Part shown: positions 1 through 10,812 of the stretch, one piece after another
Position numbering within the stretch: position 1 is the first letter of the stretch
Layout: the number at the start of each line of letters is the position of its first letter
NCBI RefSeq assembly: GCF_001428405.1
Contig: NZ_LMSL01000036.1
Coordinates: 19,021 to 83,020, forward strand
DNA length: 64,000 nt
Reading direction: 5' to 3'
Source: Frateuria sp. Soil773
Lineage (GTDB): Bacteria > Pseudomonadota > Gammaproteobacteria > Xanthomonadales > Rhodanobacteraceae
The notes under the pieces: generated by a model
Databases searched by the model: none
What the model saw: the letters and a program-made list of their open reading frames with translations, nothing else
Told to the model about the DNA's origin: nothing
Made by a program: the position numbers and the translations under genes

Positions 1-1987
1 GCTGGTCTTCGTGCAACGGTGCAGCGGCGTCGAGTCGTTCCAGCGGAACGTGCCGATCGAGCATATGCGGGGCAAACGCCATCAGGCCAGAAGACGAGAG
101 CATCTCGCCCAGGTCGCTGTCAACAGCATCGACGATGGCCACGCGCGCACCGCTGTCCTTCACGATGCCGGCCAGCCGCTCGAACGAAAGCTCGCTGGAA
201 AGCGGCGCAAACGCAGCCCCCGCCGACCAGACGGCTAGACAGGCACAGACGAAATCAGCGCCCCGATGCATCGGCAACAGCACAACGTGATCGGAGCCCA
301 CACCCTGCTCGCGCAAGGCCGCACCCCAGTGGCGCGCCCGCTTCAGCAGTTCGCCATGGGTGATCTCATGCTCCCGGTCGCGCAGAGCCACGGCTTGCGG
401 TTGCGACTGGGCAACGAGCTGCAATTGTTCGAGTACGTTGCGGACGGGCCTTGGCTCGCTCCTGCCCTGGCTGAGATGAAGCGCCTCCGCGCGCGTGGCT
501 TCGCCGCACAGGCGCTGCGCGCCCAGCGCGGTGAGTGGCGATGCCGTCCAGCGATCCAGCAGGCCAAGATAGGCTTCGGCCATGCGTCGCACGCTGGCCG
601 AACCGAAACGCTTCGGGTCGAAGGTCCACAGGCAGTGGAGCGCATCGCCCTGCTCGACGATCGATAGCGCCAGGTGATGGGTGGCGCCGCGGCGGCCCGT
701 GCTGGATCCCTGCAGGTATGCGCTGAACACCGAATCGGCCTGCAAGGTACCCGCGACTTTGTTCCAGTTGAAGACCACGTCGAAGAAGGGGCTGTGCCCG
801 GCCTCACGCCGACGGGCGAACCGCTCTACTTGTACCTCATAGGGAAGGTGCTGCAGCGATAGCACTTCATTGAGGCGGTGCTTGGTCCCGTGTAGGTTGC
901 CTGCCAGATCCGCGTCGCCGTTCAATTCGGCCACGAATGGCATGAGATTGACCAGATTGGCGACCAAGGATTCGCATCCGGGACGATCGCGTCCGGAAGT
1001 CGGAATACCAAGGCGCAGGCGGTTCTTGCGGGCGATGCGGGCAAGCACCCCCGCAAACATGGTCAGCATGACCGTGTAGGGTGTAACACCGCACTGCCTG
1101 GCCACGCCGCGGACGCGTGCGACAATCTCGGGGTCCATCGCCACCTGCAAGGTTTCGCCTGCCTCGGTTCTCGTGCTCGCATGCGGATGATCGGCCGGCA
1201 GGCTTAGCTGCGCTTCGCTGTCACTAAGCCATTCCCCGAGGCGGGCGTACTGTGATTCGATCTCGGGGGCTGCCAACTGAGCCCGTTCCTGCTCGATGAA
1301 CTCCCGCAACCCCATACCAGCAGGTCTTGCCACCGCCTCGTGCCGGCCGACCAGCCGATACGCCGCATCGATCTGGGCCAGCAACACTCCAGCGGCATAG
1401 AAATCCACCGCGATGTGATGAATCACAAACAGGAACTGCGTTGCCTGGCCGGCCTGGCTTGTCAACGCAAAGCGGCAAGGCAGATCCCGCTCCAACTCGA
1501 ATGGCCGATCGATCCAGTCGGCAAGCATGGTTTCGGCCGCTGCGGCAGCGTCGGGCAGCGCCAGGCGGCACAAGTTGATGTCGGGCTCGGCATCCACGAA
1601 TTGCGCCGGAAGACCGTCGTCGCCTACCCGGAAACGGCAACGCAGCCCTGGATGCTGCAATACCACTTCCTTCAACGCACGCTCGAACCGTTCCAGATCG
1701 CAATCGGCACGCAGCTCCAGCAAACCGTTGACGTGGTACGAGGCGCTCTTGGGCGATGCCCTGTAGGCATTCCATATCGGCAATTGCGCCTGGCTCAAAG
1801 CCAGACCTGCGCTGCTGTCCGGGTTAACCGCCAGAAACTGCAGCACTTCGAGCTTGCGTGCCTTGAGTTCGTCCATTAGTTCCGGGGTCAACGCGGCCTG
1901 CGGGCCGCGTACCCGCAAACGTTCGCCCTCGGCCCAGATTTCGACGCCCTTGGCGGCAAGCGTGGTGACAAACGCGGTGACCGTCAT
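1..1987 (-). CDS. NRPS, N-terminal part: TubC docking, condensation and start of adenylation domain (runs off left edge)
   Basis: Reading the minus strand from the ATG at 1987 gives 662 codons without a stop to the window edge. Residues 1-56 match the TubC-type N-terminal docking domain, which recognises the C-terminus of an upstream PKS or NRPS. Residues about 60-490 form a condensation domain, with the catalytic motif HHIAVDF at 190-196 (canonical HHxxxDG; here Phe follows the Asp). From about residue 515 an adenylation domain starts, with a core-A2-like stretch AVWSAGAAFAPL at 585-596; the specificity pocket lies outside the window, so the amino acid cannot be read. The start overlaps the stop of the upstream PKS by ATGA. 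The expected role is to accept the polyketide chain from that PKS and condense it with an amino acid. MbtH at 37567-37827 is the likely partner of the A domain. Confidence 0.93.
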   Translation of the reverse strand, partial: MTVTAFVTTLAAKGVEIWAEGERLRVRGPQAALTPELMDELKARKLEVLQFLAVNPDSSAGLALSQAQLPIWNAYRASPKSASYHVNGLLELRADCDLERFERALKEVVLQHPGLRCRFRVGDDGLPAQFVDAEPDINLCRLALPDAAAAAETMLADWIDRPFELERDLPCRFALTSQAGQATQFLFVIHHIAVDFYAAGVLLAQIDAAYRLVGRHEAVARPAGMGLREFIEQERAQLAAPEIESQYARLGEWLSDSEAQLSLPADHPHASTRTEAGETLQVAMDPEIVARVRGVARQCGVTPYTVMLTMFAGVLARIARKNRLRLGIPTSGRDRPGCESLVANLVNLMPFVAELNGDADLAGNLHGTKHRLNEVLSLQHLPYEVQVERFARRREAGHSPFFDVVFNWNKVAGTLQADSVFSAYLQGSSTGRRGATHHLALSIVEQGDALHCLWTFDPKRFGSASVRRMAEAYLGLLDRWTASPLTALGAQRLCGEATRAEALHLSQGRSEPRPVRNVLEQLQLVAQSQPQAVALRDREHEITHGELLKRARHWGAALREQGVGSDHVVLLPMHRGADFVCACLAVWSAGAAFAPLSSELSFERLAGIVKDSGARVAIVDAVDSDLGEMLSSSGLMAFAPHMLDRHVPLERLDAAAPLHEDQ

Positions 1988-4900
1988 AGTTCGACCTCAA
2001 TAGTGCTGACAACAGCGGCACTCGCTGCCGCAGGTGCGGACGACGTTCCGGCAGCGGTGCCGGCGGCAGTGAGTTGTCGCAAAAGATAGATGGCCAATTC
2101 GCGCAGACTGGGTATTTCGAGCAATGTGGCGGCTTCCAGATGGATGCCCAATTCCCGATCCAGGCGGCGGCGGATCTCGATCGCAAGCAGCGAATCCATG
2201 CCCAGCGCGACAGGCGCGAGTTCGACATCGATGGTGCTGCCATGCTGTGCCGTCACAGCGGCGAATACATCAACGCAGTAGCGCAGGCACGCCTCGTTCG
2301 CGTCGGCCAGCGTTTCCCGGGAAGCCAGGGCGTGGCGAAGCGCTCGGAGTGAATCCGGGCTATTGTGCGGCCTCGGCGATGGGACATCGTTGATAGGCAA
2401 CTGCGACAGCAGACACGGCGGCACGGCATTGGCAAAGCGCTCCCAGTCGAAGTCGACCATCAGGCGCACGCCGCTCTGACCGCCTTGGATCAGCGTTCCC
2501 AGGCTGGCCAGGGCCTGATCCGGCAGCAGCGGCCGAATGCCCATGGCATGCGCGCGATCATGGAATTCGCTGCCCAGGCGCGCAGCCATGCCAGCTTCTG
2601 CCCAGGGGCCGAACGCCACCGACAATGCGCAAAGGTGCCGGCCACCTTGGGCTACCGTCATCGCTTCCATGGCGGCGTTGGCAGCGCCATAGGTGCTTTG
2701 CCCCGGCACGCCCAGGTGGGCTGACATCGATGAAAAACTGACGAATAACGCTGCCCCATTCGACTTGGCGATATCGAGCAGAGTTCGCGTGCCCTGGCAC
2801 TTTGCCGCAAGCATCGCGCGAACTCGCTTTTCGTTCAGGGTCGAGAGCAGCCCGTCGTCGGTGATGCCTGCGGCGTGAAAGATGCCGGACAAGGACGGCA
2901 TCCCGGCCAGCGCAGTGAGGAGCTGCTCACGCACGTGAGTCTCGCCTATGTCGGCGACCTCGATGCGCAGCTCGGCACCAAGCGCATGGGCATGTGCGCG
3001 TAACTGTTCGGGCAAGCTACGTCCACTGCGCCCACACAACAACAGGTGGCGGGCACCGTGATCGAGTAGCCAATGGCAGAGACGCAGCCCGATGCCGCCG
3101 AACGCGCCGCTTATCAGATAGGTGCGATTGGGCTCTGCCTGCCATTCCCCGAGTTGTTGCGATAGTGGCGTGGCAGCCAAGCTCAGGCCCCGGACTCCGT
3201 CGGTCCTGACGCTCAGACGGCCAAAGTCCATATGCGCCAGTGCGACAACGACGCCTTCGACCGTGCGTTCGTCCAAGCCATCCGGCAGATCGAGCACTTG
3301 CCAGCAAATCTCCGGGTATTCGTGCAGCAAGGCACGCGATAGGCCGAGCCGGGCAGCCAGCAAAGCATCGGCTTCCGCTGCGCGTGGACTGGCGTGCGGC
3401 AAAAGGATCACAACGCGGCGAAGCTGCGCGATGTTCCCGCCGAGCAAGGCTTGCAATTCGGTGAATGTCCCGACCAACGCGTCGTCCATCGGGCCGGAAG
3501 CCGTGATCGGATCGCAAACCAGAATCAAGCTCTCGATGGCGGCATCCGTCAGGCTTGTTTCCCCAGCGCGAATCGAGGCCCAGTGGGATACCGAAGGTAC
3601 CCCGCGTGAGGCCAAATGCGCCACGAGCTGCGCGACGCCGCCGCCCGCTCCTGCCACGACCGTGGCCCCCAGTTCGGAAATCGAGCGGGAAGGCGAAGCC
3701 ACGAAAGGCAATTCCCGCCATCGATATACACGTGGCTGCACAACCTCCTTCGCATCGCCGTGCAGGGCGTTGCGTCGAGCCCGACGGGCGCGAAAGCGCT
3801 CCACACCGAGCAGCAATCGCCCCCGTTCATCGAAAAGCGCGGCGCCACCGCTGGCCTGTCCCACGTCGGCCTTGGTGGAATCGTCCAACCAAGCACGGCA
3901 ATACAGGCGTTGGCCTTCGGGAACGGGGGCGTACAACGTGAGCGATTGCACCGAGAACGGCACGAAGATCCATTCGCTCCCGGCCGGTTCGTTGCTCTGC
4001 ATCCGTTCACCGATGGCATGGAAGCAGGAATCGATCAGGCCAGGATAAATGGGGTAGTCGGCCCAGGGCTCCGGCAGCACCGGCGCACGCAAGGCCCATA
4101 AGCTCTGCTGATCCGGCAGCAGCCAGCCCGTGTCGAGCCATTGGAATGAATCGCCGAGGTGATAGCCCAGGGCTTGCATGTCGCGGTACAGATTTGGGCC
4201 AAACAGGCTCGGGGAGGTATCAGGTAACGGCATGCCGCCGTACTCGCCGGGCAAGGCCGGCCAACGCAAGCGTGCACTGAAGTGGCGAACCGGCGTCGCC
4301 GGCGGCTCGTCGACGACCTGCGTCCAGGACTCTGCCTGCCAGGCATCGCCGGCCGGGCTCAAGGCAATCTGCCAACGGCACTGCTCGCCGATCAGTGTGC
4401 GCGCCTGCTCGAAGGCCAGATCGTCGAGCTGCACGCATTGCGTCGGCCATTCTTGGAGGGCGGCGCGCAGCACCGCGGCAACATGCGACGCTCCTGCGAG
4501 CAGCACTTCGCCAAAAATCCGATGGTCTCGGACATGCGCCGGTACTGACGCGTCCACAGCTTGTTCATAGACCGCGCCATTCTCTGCCAGCAAGGACAGG
4601 CGTCGCAAACCGGAGTCGGCCGCGGATCGGTTCGCGTTTCCGACTCGAGGCCAGTACCGCTGACGTTCGAACGGATAGCTCGGTAGCGCCACGCGGCGCA
4701 TTCCGGCGGCGCGAGGCCAGGCGACCGGCAAGCCTTGCAGCCATTCCGAAGCCAGTCGTTGCCAAGGCTCGGAAAGACCCGTCAGCAGGCCAAGCGTCTG
4801 CATCGGCTTTGGCGTCCCGGTACCGCGTCGCCGCCTTTTCTCCCGCGAAATCAAAGCATGGGCATGTTCGTGGCCGTCAGCTACCGCGAGCAGCGCCTCG

Positions 4901-7900
4901 ACCAGTCGGCCACGTGACGACACCGCCACCAGCAGGCGCCAGTCGCCCAGGTCGCTTCGCGCTGTATGGACGCTGGCGCAAATTGCCTGTAGGTAGATGT
5001 CGTCGCTCAGCGCGTCGATGGCCCTTGCCATCTCTCCGGCATAGGCGCGCAACTCTGCGTCCGAACGGGCGGACAGCACGAACGGCAGGACTGCGGAGCC
5101 CCCGCTGGGCGGACCCACTGCATCCAATGCATCGTGGCTGCCAATCAGCACATGTGCGTTGGTGCCGCTGAATCCAAACGAACTGACACCTGCGACCAGC
5201 TTCCCCTGTCCGCTCCATGGTTCGACATCGGCGCAGACGCGCACACGCTCGGAATCCAGCTCGATCCTTGGGTTCAGGGCACGGAAATGCACGCTTGGCA
5301 CCAATATCCGCCGTTCAAGCATCAGCAGCACCTTGATGACGCCCGCGATGCCCGCCGCCGCTTCAAGATGGCCCAGGTTCGATTTGACAGACCCGACCAG
5401 CAATGGCGCTTTGCGCTGGTCCGAACTCCCATAGACGGCAGCCAGCGCATGCATCTCGATGGGGTCGCCCAATGGAGTCCCCGTGCCGTGTGCCTCCACG
5501 TAGGACACCGTGTCGGGAGACAACCTGGCATCGGCCAGGGCGGCACGCAGAACCCGTTGCTGCGCCGTACCGTTGGGCGCTGTCAGGCTGCTGCTGCGGC
5601 CGTCCTGGTTGACCGCCGAGCCATGTATGACCCCCAATATCGGATCGCCATCGCGCTCGGCCTCTTCGAGGCGGCGAAGCACCAACATTCCACAGCCTTC
5701 GCCGCGTGCATAACCATCGGCCTCGGCGTCGAAGGACTTGCAACGCCCGCTCGGACTAAGCATCTTGCTTTTGCACAGCATGACAAAGCTTTCGGGCTTC
5801 AGTGCCAGATTGACGCCGCCGGCCAACGCAAACCCGCAATCGCCCCGTCGCAATGCCCCGATGGCTTCGTGGATTGCCACCAGGGATGACGAGCATGCGG
5901 TATCGATGGCCATGCATGGGCCTTCGAAGTCGAAGGTGAAGGAAACGCGGCCTGCGATGGCATTGAGCGCATTGCCGGTTGGTACGTGCCCCATGAACTC
6001 GTTGACCGAAGCGTCCTGCATCAACAAGTCGGCGTATTCGTTGCTGCCAACGCCAACGAAGACTCCGGTCGAGCGCATCGAATCGTCATCCGGGTGCCAG
6101 CCAGCCCGCTCAATGGCTGCCCAGGCGGTTTCCAGCACCAATCGCTGCTGCGGGTCCATGCAGAGGGCTTCTCGCGGTGAGATCCCGAAGAATGGCGCCG
6201 CGAAGAGCTCGACGTCATCGATCAAGCCAGCGCTCATCGAATAGGCGTGATTTGGAGTGTCCGGGTCGGCATGATGGAAACGGTGCGCGCGCAGACGCGC
6301 AGGCATATCGTCGATCGCGCAGCGCGCCTCCTTCAGCAATGCCCAGAACGATTCGGGGTCATTGGCGCCGCCAGGAAACCTGCACGCCACGCCGACCACT
6401 GCGATCGACCCCTCGCGCACATCTTCGGTGGCGTCCCGACCCTGCTCCGGTCGGTCGCCGCTCAACAGATCGGTCAGCGCTCGCGCCATGGCCTTGGGCG
6501 TGCCGTGGTCGAACACGAAGGTGCTTGCCAAGGCCAGACCGAACGCTGCCGACAGGTGATCGCGCAGTTCGATGGCAAGCAAGGAATCCACCCCCAACTG
6601 CTGCACCGATGTGCCGATGCCGATCTCGACGGCATCCGGCAAACGCAGCACTGCACGAAGCGTTCGCTCCAGCAGATCCCAGAGACGGTTTTGGAATTGC
6701 TCGGGCGACAATGTGCGCCATGCTTCAGTCGCCACCGCAGGCTCATCGCCCGCACTGGCCGGCACAAGTCCACCAAAGACCGGCCGCCCCCTGCGTGCTT
6801 GCATCGCGGCGAGGAATCGCGGCAGATCCAGTTCGCAACTGGTCAAGACAGCGCGCTCTCCGCGCAAGGCGGCATCTAGCAGGCTCAGCGCTGCCATCCT
6901 GGATAGGGGCAACAGACCGATCCGAGCCAGTTGCTCCGCGCGCGCGCCATCGACCATGCCGGCGCCTAGCACCGGGCCCAGCCGCAGCGCAGCGCATGGC
7001 AGGCCCTGCAATCGCGCCCAGCCGATCCAGGATTCCAGCCAGGCGTTTGCAGCGGCGTAATGCAGACTGCCCTGCCCGCCCCAGAGCGCCGACATCGACG
7101 TGATCGCCACCAGAAAATCCAGCCGTGACCAAGGCAACTGCGACGCCAGCGCCTGCAAACCGTCAACCTTGGCCGACAGCATTCGCTCTAACCGCGCCTC
7201 GTCCAGGTCGGCCAGTTCGCAGAAATCCTCGATGCCTGCCGCATGGACCAACCCGCGCAGCTTGGTACCCGAGGCAAGCATCAGTGCCCGCACTCCCGAC
7301 GCATCCGTAATGTCCAGCGCCGGCGCATCGAGGGCGATACCGCGCGCGCGCCATGCTTGCAGCAGATGCCCGACGCGTTCATCGCAGCCACGTTCGCCAC
7401 GCCGGCTGATCAGCACCAGATTGCGCGCGCCGCGTTCGATGAGGGCCGATGCCAATGCCAACCCCAGGTCACCCAGCCCGCCGGTAACCCAATAGCAGGC
7501 ATCCGGATCGAGCGCTTCGAGTTGTCCGGTTGCCAGTCGTTCGACCGCTATCCGCCGGACCCGGCGCACACGGCCCTGCCAGAAGATCTGGTCTTCGCCG
7601 GCTTGCGTACGCAGTTCCTGCAGAATCGCATCGGCATGGTCGTGATCCGCTTGCGCCACGGTAATGGCCGCGCCCCAGCATTTCTGCATCTCCGTCGCCG
7701 CAACCTGCAGCATGGCCTGGTTCATGCTTGGGGGCGCGATATCGGGATCGTCGCTCACGCGTACCGACCAAAATCGGATGCCGCGACGCAGAGCCGTCTG
7801 CATGGCTCGCAGCAAGGGGCCTGTGCAAGCCACCGAATCATCCAGATAGACGACATCCGTGCTGTCGGCCTGCTCGAGCAGATCTTCCCAGATGTCGGGC

Positions 7901-10812
7901 AGCTCGATTTGCAGCGGGGTCAAGGGGTGTTCTGCTCCACCCTGCAACAACGGCAACCAGGCGGCCAGGTCGCCCTTGCTGCCCAACACCGCGATACGCT
8001 GCTCCTGGGCCACGATGGCTTCCGGCAGAGCATGTTCCCGCCAGACCGCGTTATAGCCCGTACTCTGCAGATTGCCGCGCGTTGGTACTTTCGGGCTCCC
8101 AGCGATCCAGTAGCTCTGACGCTGGAACGGATAAGTTGGCGCCCAGACCGGCAACACGGAACTGGAATTGATTGCCTTCCAATCCAGATTGCAACCAAGC
8201 GCATACAGTCCGGCCAGCGTGCGATGCGTATCCAGCGTATCGGCCGCCCCCTTGCGGAGCGACACGTACGACGCCATACCGCCGGTGCCCGGGCAACGAC
8301 GCAACATGGCTGTCAGCGTGCCTTGCGGGCCAATCTCCAGAGTGGCGTCCACGCCTTCGGCGCACAAGGTCGAGACCGAATCGGCAAACCGGACCGGTTG
8401 CGAAACGTGCCGCACCCAATAATCGGCGCAGCTCATCGTCCCCTCTTCGCGTCGACCAGTCAGCGTCGAAACGATGGGCCATTGCGCCGCGTGGTAGGTC
8501 ACTCCCTCCGCGACGTCCGCAAAGGCCGAGAGCATCGGCCGCATCATCGGCGAATGAAAGGCATGCGAAACGTTCAACGCCTGCACCTGGACACCGGTGG
8601 ACCGCAAGGACTCCTGCCATGCAGAAACGGCTTCCGGTTCGCCCGAGATGACGGTGTTGGCCGGGCCGTTGAAGGCGGCGATGGACAGTTTGCCCTGCCA
8701 CGGCTCGATCTGCGCGCGGGTCAGCGGCGCCAGCACAGCAGCCATTGCGCCTGGGGCGCAGCATTCATCCATCAGGCGACCGCGAGCCGCAATGAGCCGG
8801 GCAGCATCTTCGAGGCTGAAGACTCCGGCCAGACAAGCAACCGCGAATTCGCCCACGCTGTGGCCGACCAGCACATCGGGCTGCAACCCCATGCCTAGCC
8901 AGAACTTGCCGAGCGCATATTGCAACGCAAACAAGGCCGGCTGGGTATAACGGGTATCGTCGAGGCTCGTGCTGCCGCCATCGAACAGGAGGTCTCGAAC
9001 CGCCATGCCCAGATGCGGTTGCAAGGCCAGGCCGGCCTCGTCAAGTGCGGCCCGGAAGCGGGGCTCGTCGTCGTACAGCACCCGTCCCATGCCCGCATAC
9101 TGCGAGCCCTGGCCTGTAAAAAGCCACGCCAGCTTGCGGGTTTGCCCGGCCTCTACCTCGCCTTGCGCCAACCACTCGCTGTCGCCCCCCTCCGTAAACG
9201 CCCGCAGTGCCGACACCGACTCGTCGCCATGGCGATGGACGAAAGCAAGGCGATGCTCGAAGTCGGCCCGGCCGAGATTCAAGGTTCGCGCGAGTTGTGG
9301 ATTGCTCGCCTCGGCATTAGCCAAGAATGCCGCCAAGCGCGCGGCCGAATCGCGCAGCGCCGCCTTCGTGCGAGCGCTGAGCTTGAGTACGGTCGCCGCC
9401 TTGGGGTGCTCCACATGGACGGCAGCGGCCTGGGCAACCTGTTCGATGATCACATGGGCATTGGTGCCGCTGATGCCGAACGCATTGACCGCAGCGCGCC
9501 GCAACTGGCCGGTGGTCGGCCAGGGCATCGTCGCAAGTGGTACCTGGATGCAGGAGCTTTGCCAATCGAAATGCGGATTCGGCTCTTGTAAGTGCAGGTG
9601 CGCCGGGACATATCCATACGTGACGGCCAACGCCGCTTTCAGGACACCCATCAAGCCTGCCGCGGCCTCCATGTGTCCAAAATTTGTCTTTGCCGAACCA
9701 ACCAGCAAAGGACGTCCACGATGGTTGCCGTAGACCGCCTCGATCGCATTCAGCTCGATCGGGTCGCCCAGGGGCGTACCTGTGCCGTGCGCTTCGATCA
9801 GGTCGATGTCTCCAGCCTGCAATGCCGCGTCATTCAACGCGGCCAGAAGCACTTGTTCCTGCGCTGGTCCATTGGGAACCGTCAAGCCGCCGCTTGCGCC
9901 ATCGTGGTTAACGGCCGAGCCGCGAACGATCGCAAGCATGCGATCGTTCCGCCGCGCTGCCTGGTCGGCTGTCCGCAGCACCAGCGTGATGCAACCGTCA
10001 CTGCGGCCAAAACCGTCAGCGCCTGCGTCGAAAGTCTTGCAGATGCCATCCGGCGAGAGCATGCGCCCCTCGCATTCAGCCAGCGTCATCTTGGCTGTGA
10101 TCTGCAGGTTCACCGCCGCAACGATGGCCATCTCGCACTCGCCGCGCGCCAGCGCCTTGCAGGCCAAATGCAGCGCTACCAGACCCGAGGAGCAGGCAGT
10201 GTCGACTGTCAGCGTCGGCCCGTGGACGCCAAATACATAAGCCAGCCGCCCCGAGGCCACGCTGGCAGACGTACCCGGTCCGGTGCAGAAGTCTGCGTAA
10301 TCCTGGTTCATCATGCCGACGAACACGCCGCAAGACTGGCCGAGCAGGCTAGTCGGAGCGATGCTGGCGTTTTCCAGCGCCTCCCACGTCGTCTCCAGCA
10401 GCAGGCGCTGCTGCGGATCGATCTGTTCCGCCTCACGCCCGGAAATGTTGAAAAAGGCGGGATCGAACTGATCGATTCCCGGGATGAAAGAGCCGTGTCG
10501 CGTGTAGACCGTGCCTGGAGTACCGGGCTCGGCGGTGAACAGGGCAGCGGCGTCCCATCGATCGATCGGCACCTCGGACACTGCGCACCGGCCTTGTCGC
10601 AGAAACGTCCAGAGCGACTCGGGTGAATCGATGCCTCCAGGCGCGCGCACGCCGGCACCAACGATCGCCACCGGCACACCGGTCGGCGATTCCAGTTCCT
10701 GGATGCGCTGTTTCAGCTCCGTTATCTTCAGCAGAGCCTGCTTGATCGTCGACTGAGTGCCGGCGTTCGCCACCTGAGCAGCCTGCACATCGGTTTCCTT
10801 CACCACCGTCAC
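1984..10812 (-). CDS. Type I PKS, modules 5 and 6 (KS-AT-KR-ACP / KS-DH-KR-ACP, second module AT-less)
   Basis: 2942 residues. A short coiled N-terminal segment (1-44) is a likely docking region. Module 5: KS 46-460 (Cys207, His342, His380); AT 560-860 with GHSVG at 650-654 and HAFH at 750-753, the malonyl-CoA signature; KR about 920-1320 with Lys1215, Ser1239 and Tyr1252, plus Trp1244 eight residues before the Tyr, as in A-type KRs; ACP with Ser1410. Module 6: KS 1468-1890 (Cys1640, His1775, His1815); then only about 165 residues of linker and no AT; DH with His2097 and Asp2261/His2265, but Ala2106 replaces the Pro of HxxxGxxxxP; KR with GAFGGIG at 2569-2575, Lys2671, Ser2695, Tyr2708 and a TDD at the LDD position, suggesting B type; ACP with Ser2874. 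The C-terminus is the expected partner of the TubC domain of the next protein. Malonate loading of the last ACP is unexplained within this protein. Confidence 0.95.
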   Translation of the reverse strand: MTVVKETDVQAAQVANAGTQSTIKQALLKITELKQRIQELESPTGVPVAIVGAGVRAPGGIDSPESLWTFLRQGRCAVSEVPIDRWDAAALFTAEPGTPGTVYTRHGSFIPGIDQFDPAFFNISGREAEQIDPQQRLLLETTWEALENASIAPTSLLGQSCGVFVGMMNQDYADFCTGPGTSASVASGRLAYVFGVHGPTLTVDTACSSGLVALHLACKALARGECEMAIVAAVNLQITAKMTLAECEGRMLSPDGICKTFDAGADGFGRSDGCITLVLRTADQAARRNDRMLAIVRGSAVNHDGASGGLTVPNGPAQEQVLLAALNDAALQAGDIDLIEAHGTGTPLGDPIELNAIEAVYGNHRGRPLLVGSAKTNFGHMEAAAGLMGVLKAALAVTYGYVPAHLHLQEPNPHFDWQSSCIQVPLATMPWPTTGQLRRAAVNAFGISGTNAHVIIEQVAQAAAVHVEHPKAATVLKLSARTKAALRDSAARLAAFLANAEASNPQLARTLNLGRADFEHRLAFVHRHGDESVSALRAFTEGGDSEWLAQGEVEAGQTRKLAWLFTGQGSQYAGMGRVLYDDEPRFRAALDEAGLALQPHLGMAVRDLLFDGGSTSLDDTRYTQPALFALQYALGKFWLGMGLQPDVLVGHSVGEFAVACLAGVFSLEDAARLIAARGRLMDECCAPGAMAAVLAPLTRAQIEPWQGKLSIAAFNGPANTVISGEPEAVSAWQESLRSTGVQVQALNVSHAFHSPMMRPMLSAFADVAEGVTYHAAQWPIVSTLTGRREEGTMSCADYWVRHVSQPVRFADSVSTLCAEGVDATLEIGPQGTLTAMLRRCPGTGGMASYVSLRKGAADTLDTHRTLAGLYALGCNLDWKAINSSSVLPVWAPTYPFQRQSYWIAGSPKVPTRGNLQSTGYNAVWREHALPEAIVAQEQRIAVLGSKGDLAAWLPLLQGGAEHPLTPLQIELPDIWEDLLEQADSTDVVYLDDSVACTGPLLRAMQTALRRGIRFWSVRVSDDPDIAPPSMNQAMLQVAATEMQKCWGAAITVAQADHDHADAILQELRTQAGEDQIFWQGRVRRVRRIAVERLATGQLEALDPDACYWVTGGLGDLGLALASALIERGARNLVLISRRGERGCDERVGHLLQAWRARGIALDAPALDITDASGVRALMLASGTKLRGLVHAAGIEDFCELADLDEARLERMLSAKVDGLQALASQLPWSRLDFLVAITSMSALWGGQGSLHYAAANAWLESWIGWARLQGLPCAALRLGPVLGAGMVDGARAEQLARIGLLPLSRMAALSLLDAALRGERAVLTSCELDLPRFLAAMQARRGRPVFGGLVPASAGDEPAVATEAWRTLSPEQFQNRLWDLLERTLRAVLRLPDAVEIGIGTSVQQLGVDSLLAIELRDHLSAAFGLALASTFVFDHGTPKAMARALTDLLSGDRPEQGRDATEDVREGSIAVVGVACRFPGGANDPESFWALLKEARCAIDDMPARLRAHRFHHADPDTPNHAYSMSAGLIDDVELFAAPFFGISPREALCMDPQQRLVLETAWAAIERAGWHPDDDSMRSTGVFVGVGSNEYADLLMQDASVNEFMGHVPTGNALNAIAGRVSFTFDFEGPCMAIDTACSSSLVAIHEAIGALRRGDCGFALAGGVNLALKPESFVMLCKSKMLSPSGRCKSFDAEADGYARGEGCGMLVLRRLEEAERDGDPILGVIHGSAVNQDGRSSSLTAPNGTAQQRVLRAALADARLSPDTVSYVEAHGTGTPLGDPIEMHALAAVYGSSDQRKAPLLVGSVKSNLGHLEAAAGIAGVIKVLLMLERRILVPSVHFRALNPRIELDSERVRVCADVEPWSGQGKLVAGVSSFGFSGTNAHVLIGSHDALDAVGPPSGGSAVLPFVLSARSDAELRAYAGEMARAIDALSDDIYLQAICASVHTARSDLGDWRLLVAVSSRGRLVEALLAVADGHEHAHALISREKRRRRGTGTPKPMQTLGLLTGLSEPWQRLASEWLQGLPVAWPRAAGMRRVALPSYPFERQRYWPRVGNANRSAADSGLRRLSLLAENGAVYEQAVDASVPAHVRDHRIFGEVLLAGASHVAAVLRAALQEWPTQCVQLDDLAFEQARTLIGEQCRWQIALSPAGDAWQAESWTQVVDEPPATPVRHFSARLRWPALPGEYGGMPLPDTSPSLFGPNLYRDMQALGYHLGDSFQWLDTGWLLPDQQSLWALRAPVLPEPWADYPIYPGLIDSCFHAIGERMQSNEPAGSEWIFVPFSVQSLTLYAPVPEGQRLYCRAWLDDSTKADVGQASGGAALFDERGRLLLGVERFRARRARRNALHGDAKEVVQPRVYRWRELPFVASPSRSISELGATVVAGAGGGVAQLVAHLASRGVPSVSHWASIRAGETSLTDAAIESLILVCDPITASGPMDDALVGTFTELQALLGGNIAQLRRVVILLPHASPRAAEADALLAARLGLSRALLHEYPEICWQVLDLPDGLDERTVEGVVVALAHMDFGRLSVRTDGVRGLSLAATPLSQQLGEWQAEPNRTYLISGAFGGIGLRLCHWLLDHGARHLLLCGRSGRSLPEQLRAHAHALGAELRIEVADIGETHVREQLLTALAGMPSLSGIFHAAGITDDGLLSTLNEKRVRAMLAAKCQGTRTLLDIAKSNGAALFVSFSSMSAHLGVPGQSTYGAANAAMEAMTVAQGGRHLCALSVAFGPWAEAGMAARLGSEFHDRAHAMGIRPLLPDQALASLGTLIQGGQSGVRLMVDFDWERFANAVPPCLLSQLPINDVPSPRPHNSPDSLRALRHALASRETLADANEACLRYCVDVFAAVTAQHGSTIDVELAPVALGMDSLLAIEIRRRLDRELGIHLEAATLLEIPSLRELAIYLLRQLTAAGTAAGTSSAPAAASAAVVSTIEVEL
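4645..5142 (-). other. AT-less KS–DH linker of module 6
   Basis: This covers PKS residues 1891-2056. After the KS ends (NAHVLI), the sequence has a KS-AT-linker-like stretch ([12 protein letters not shown]) and then goes almost directly to the post-AT linker motif [12 protein letters not shown]. There is no GQG, no GHSxG and no xAFH. An active AT would need about 300 more residues. This layout is known from trans-AT PKS modules. Confidence 0.85.
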
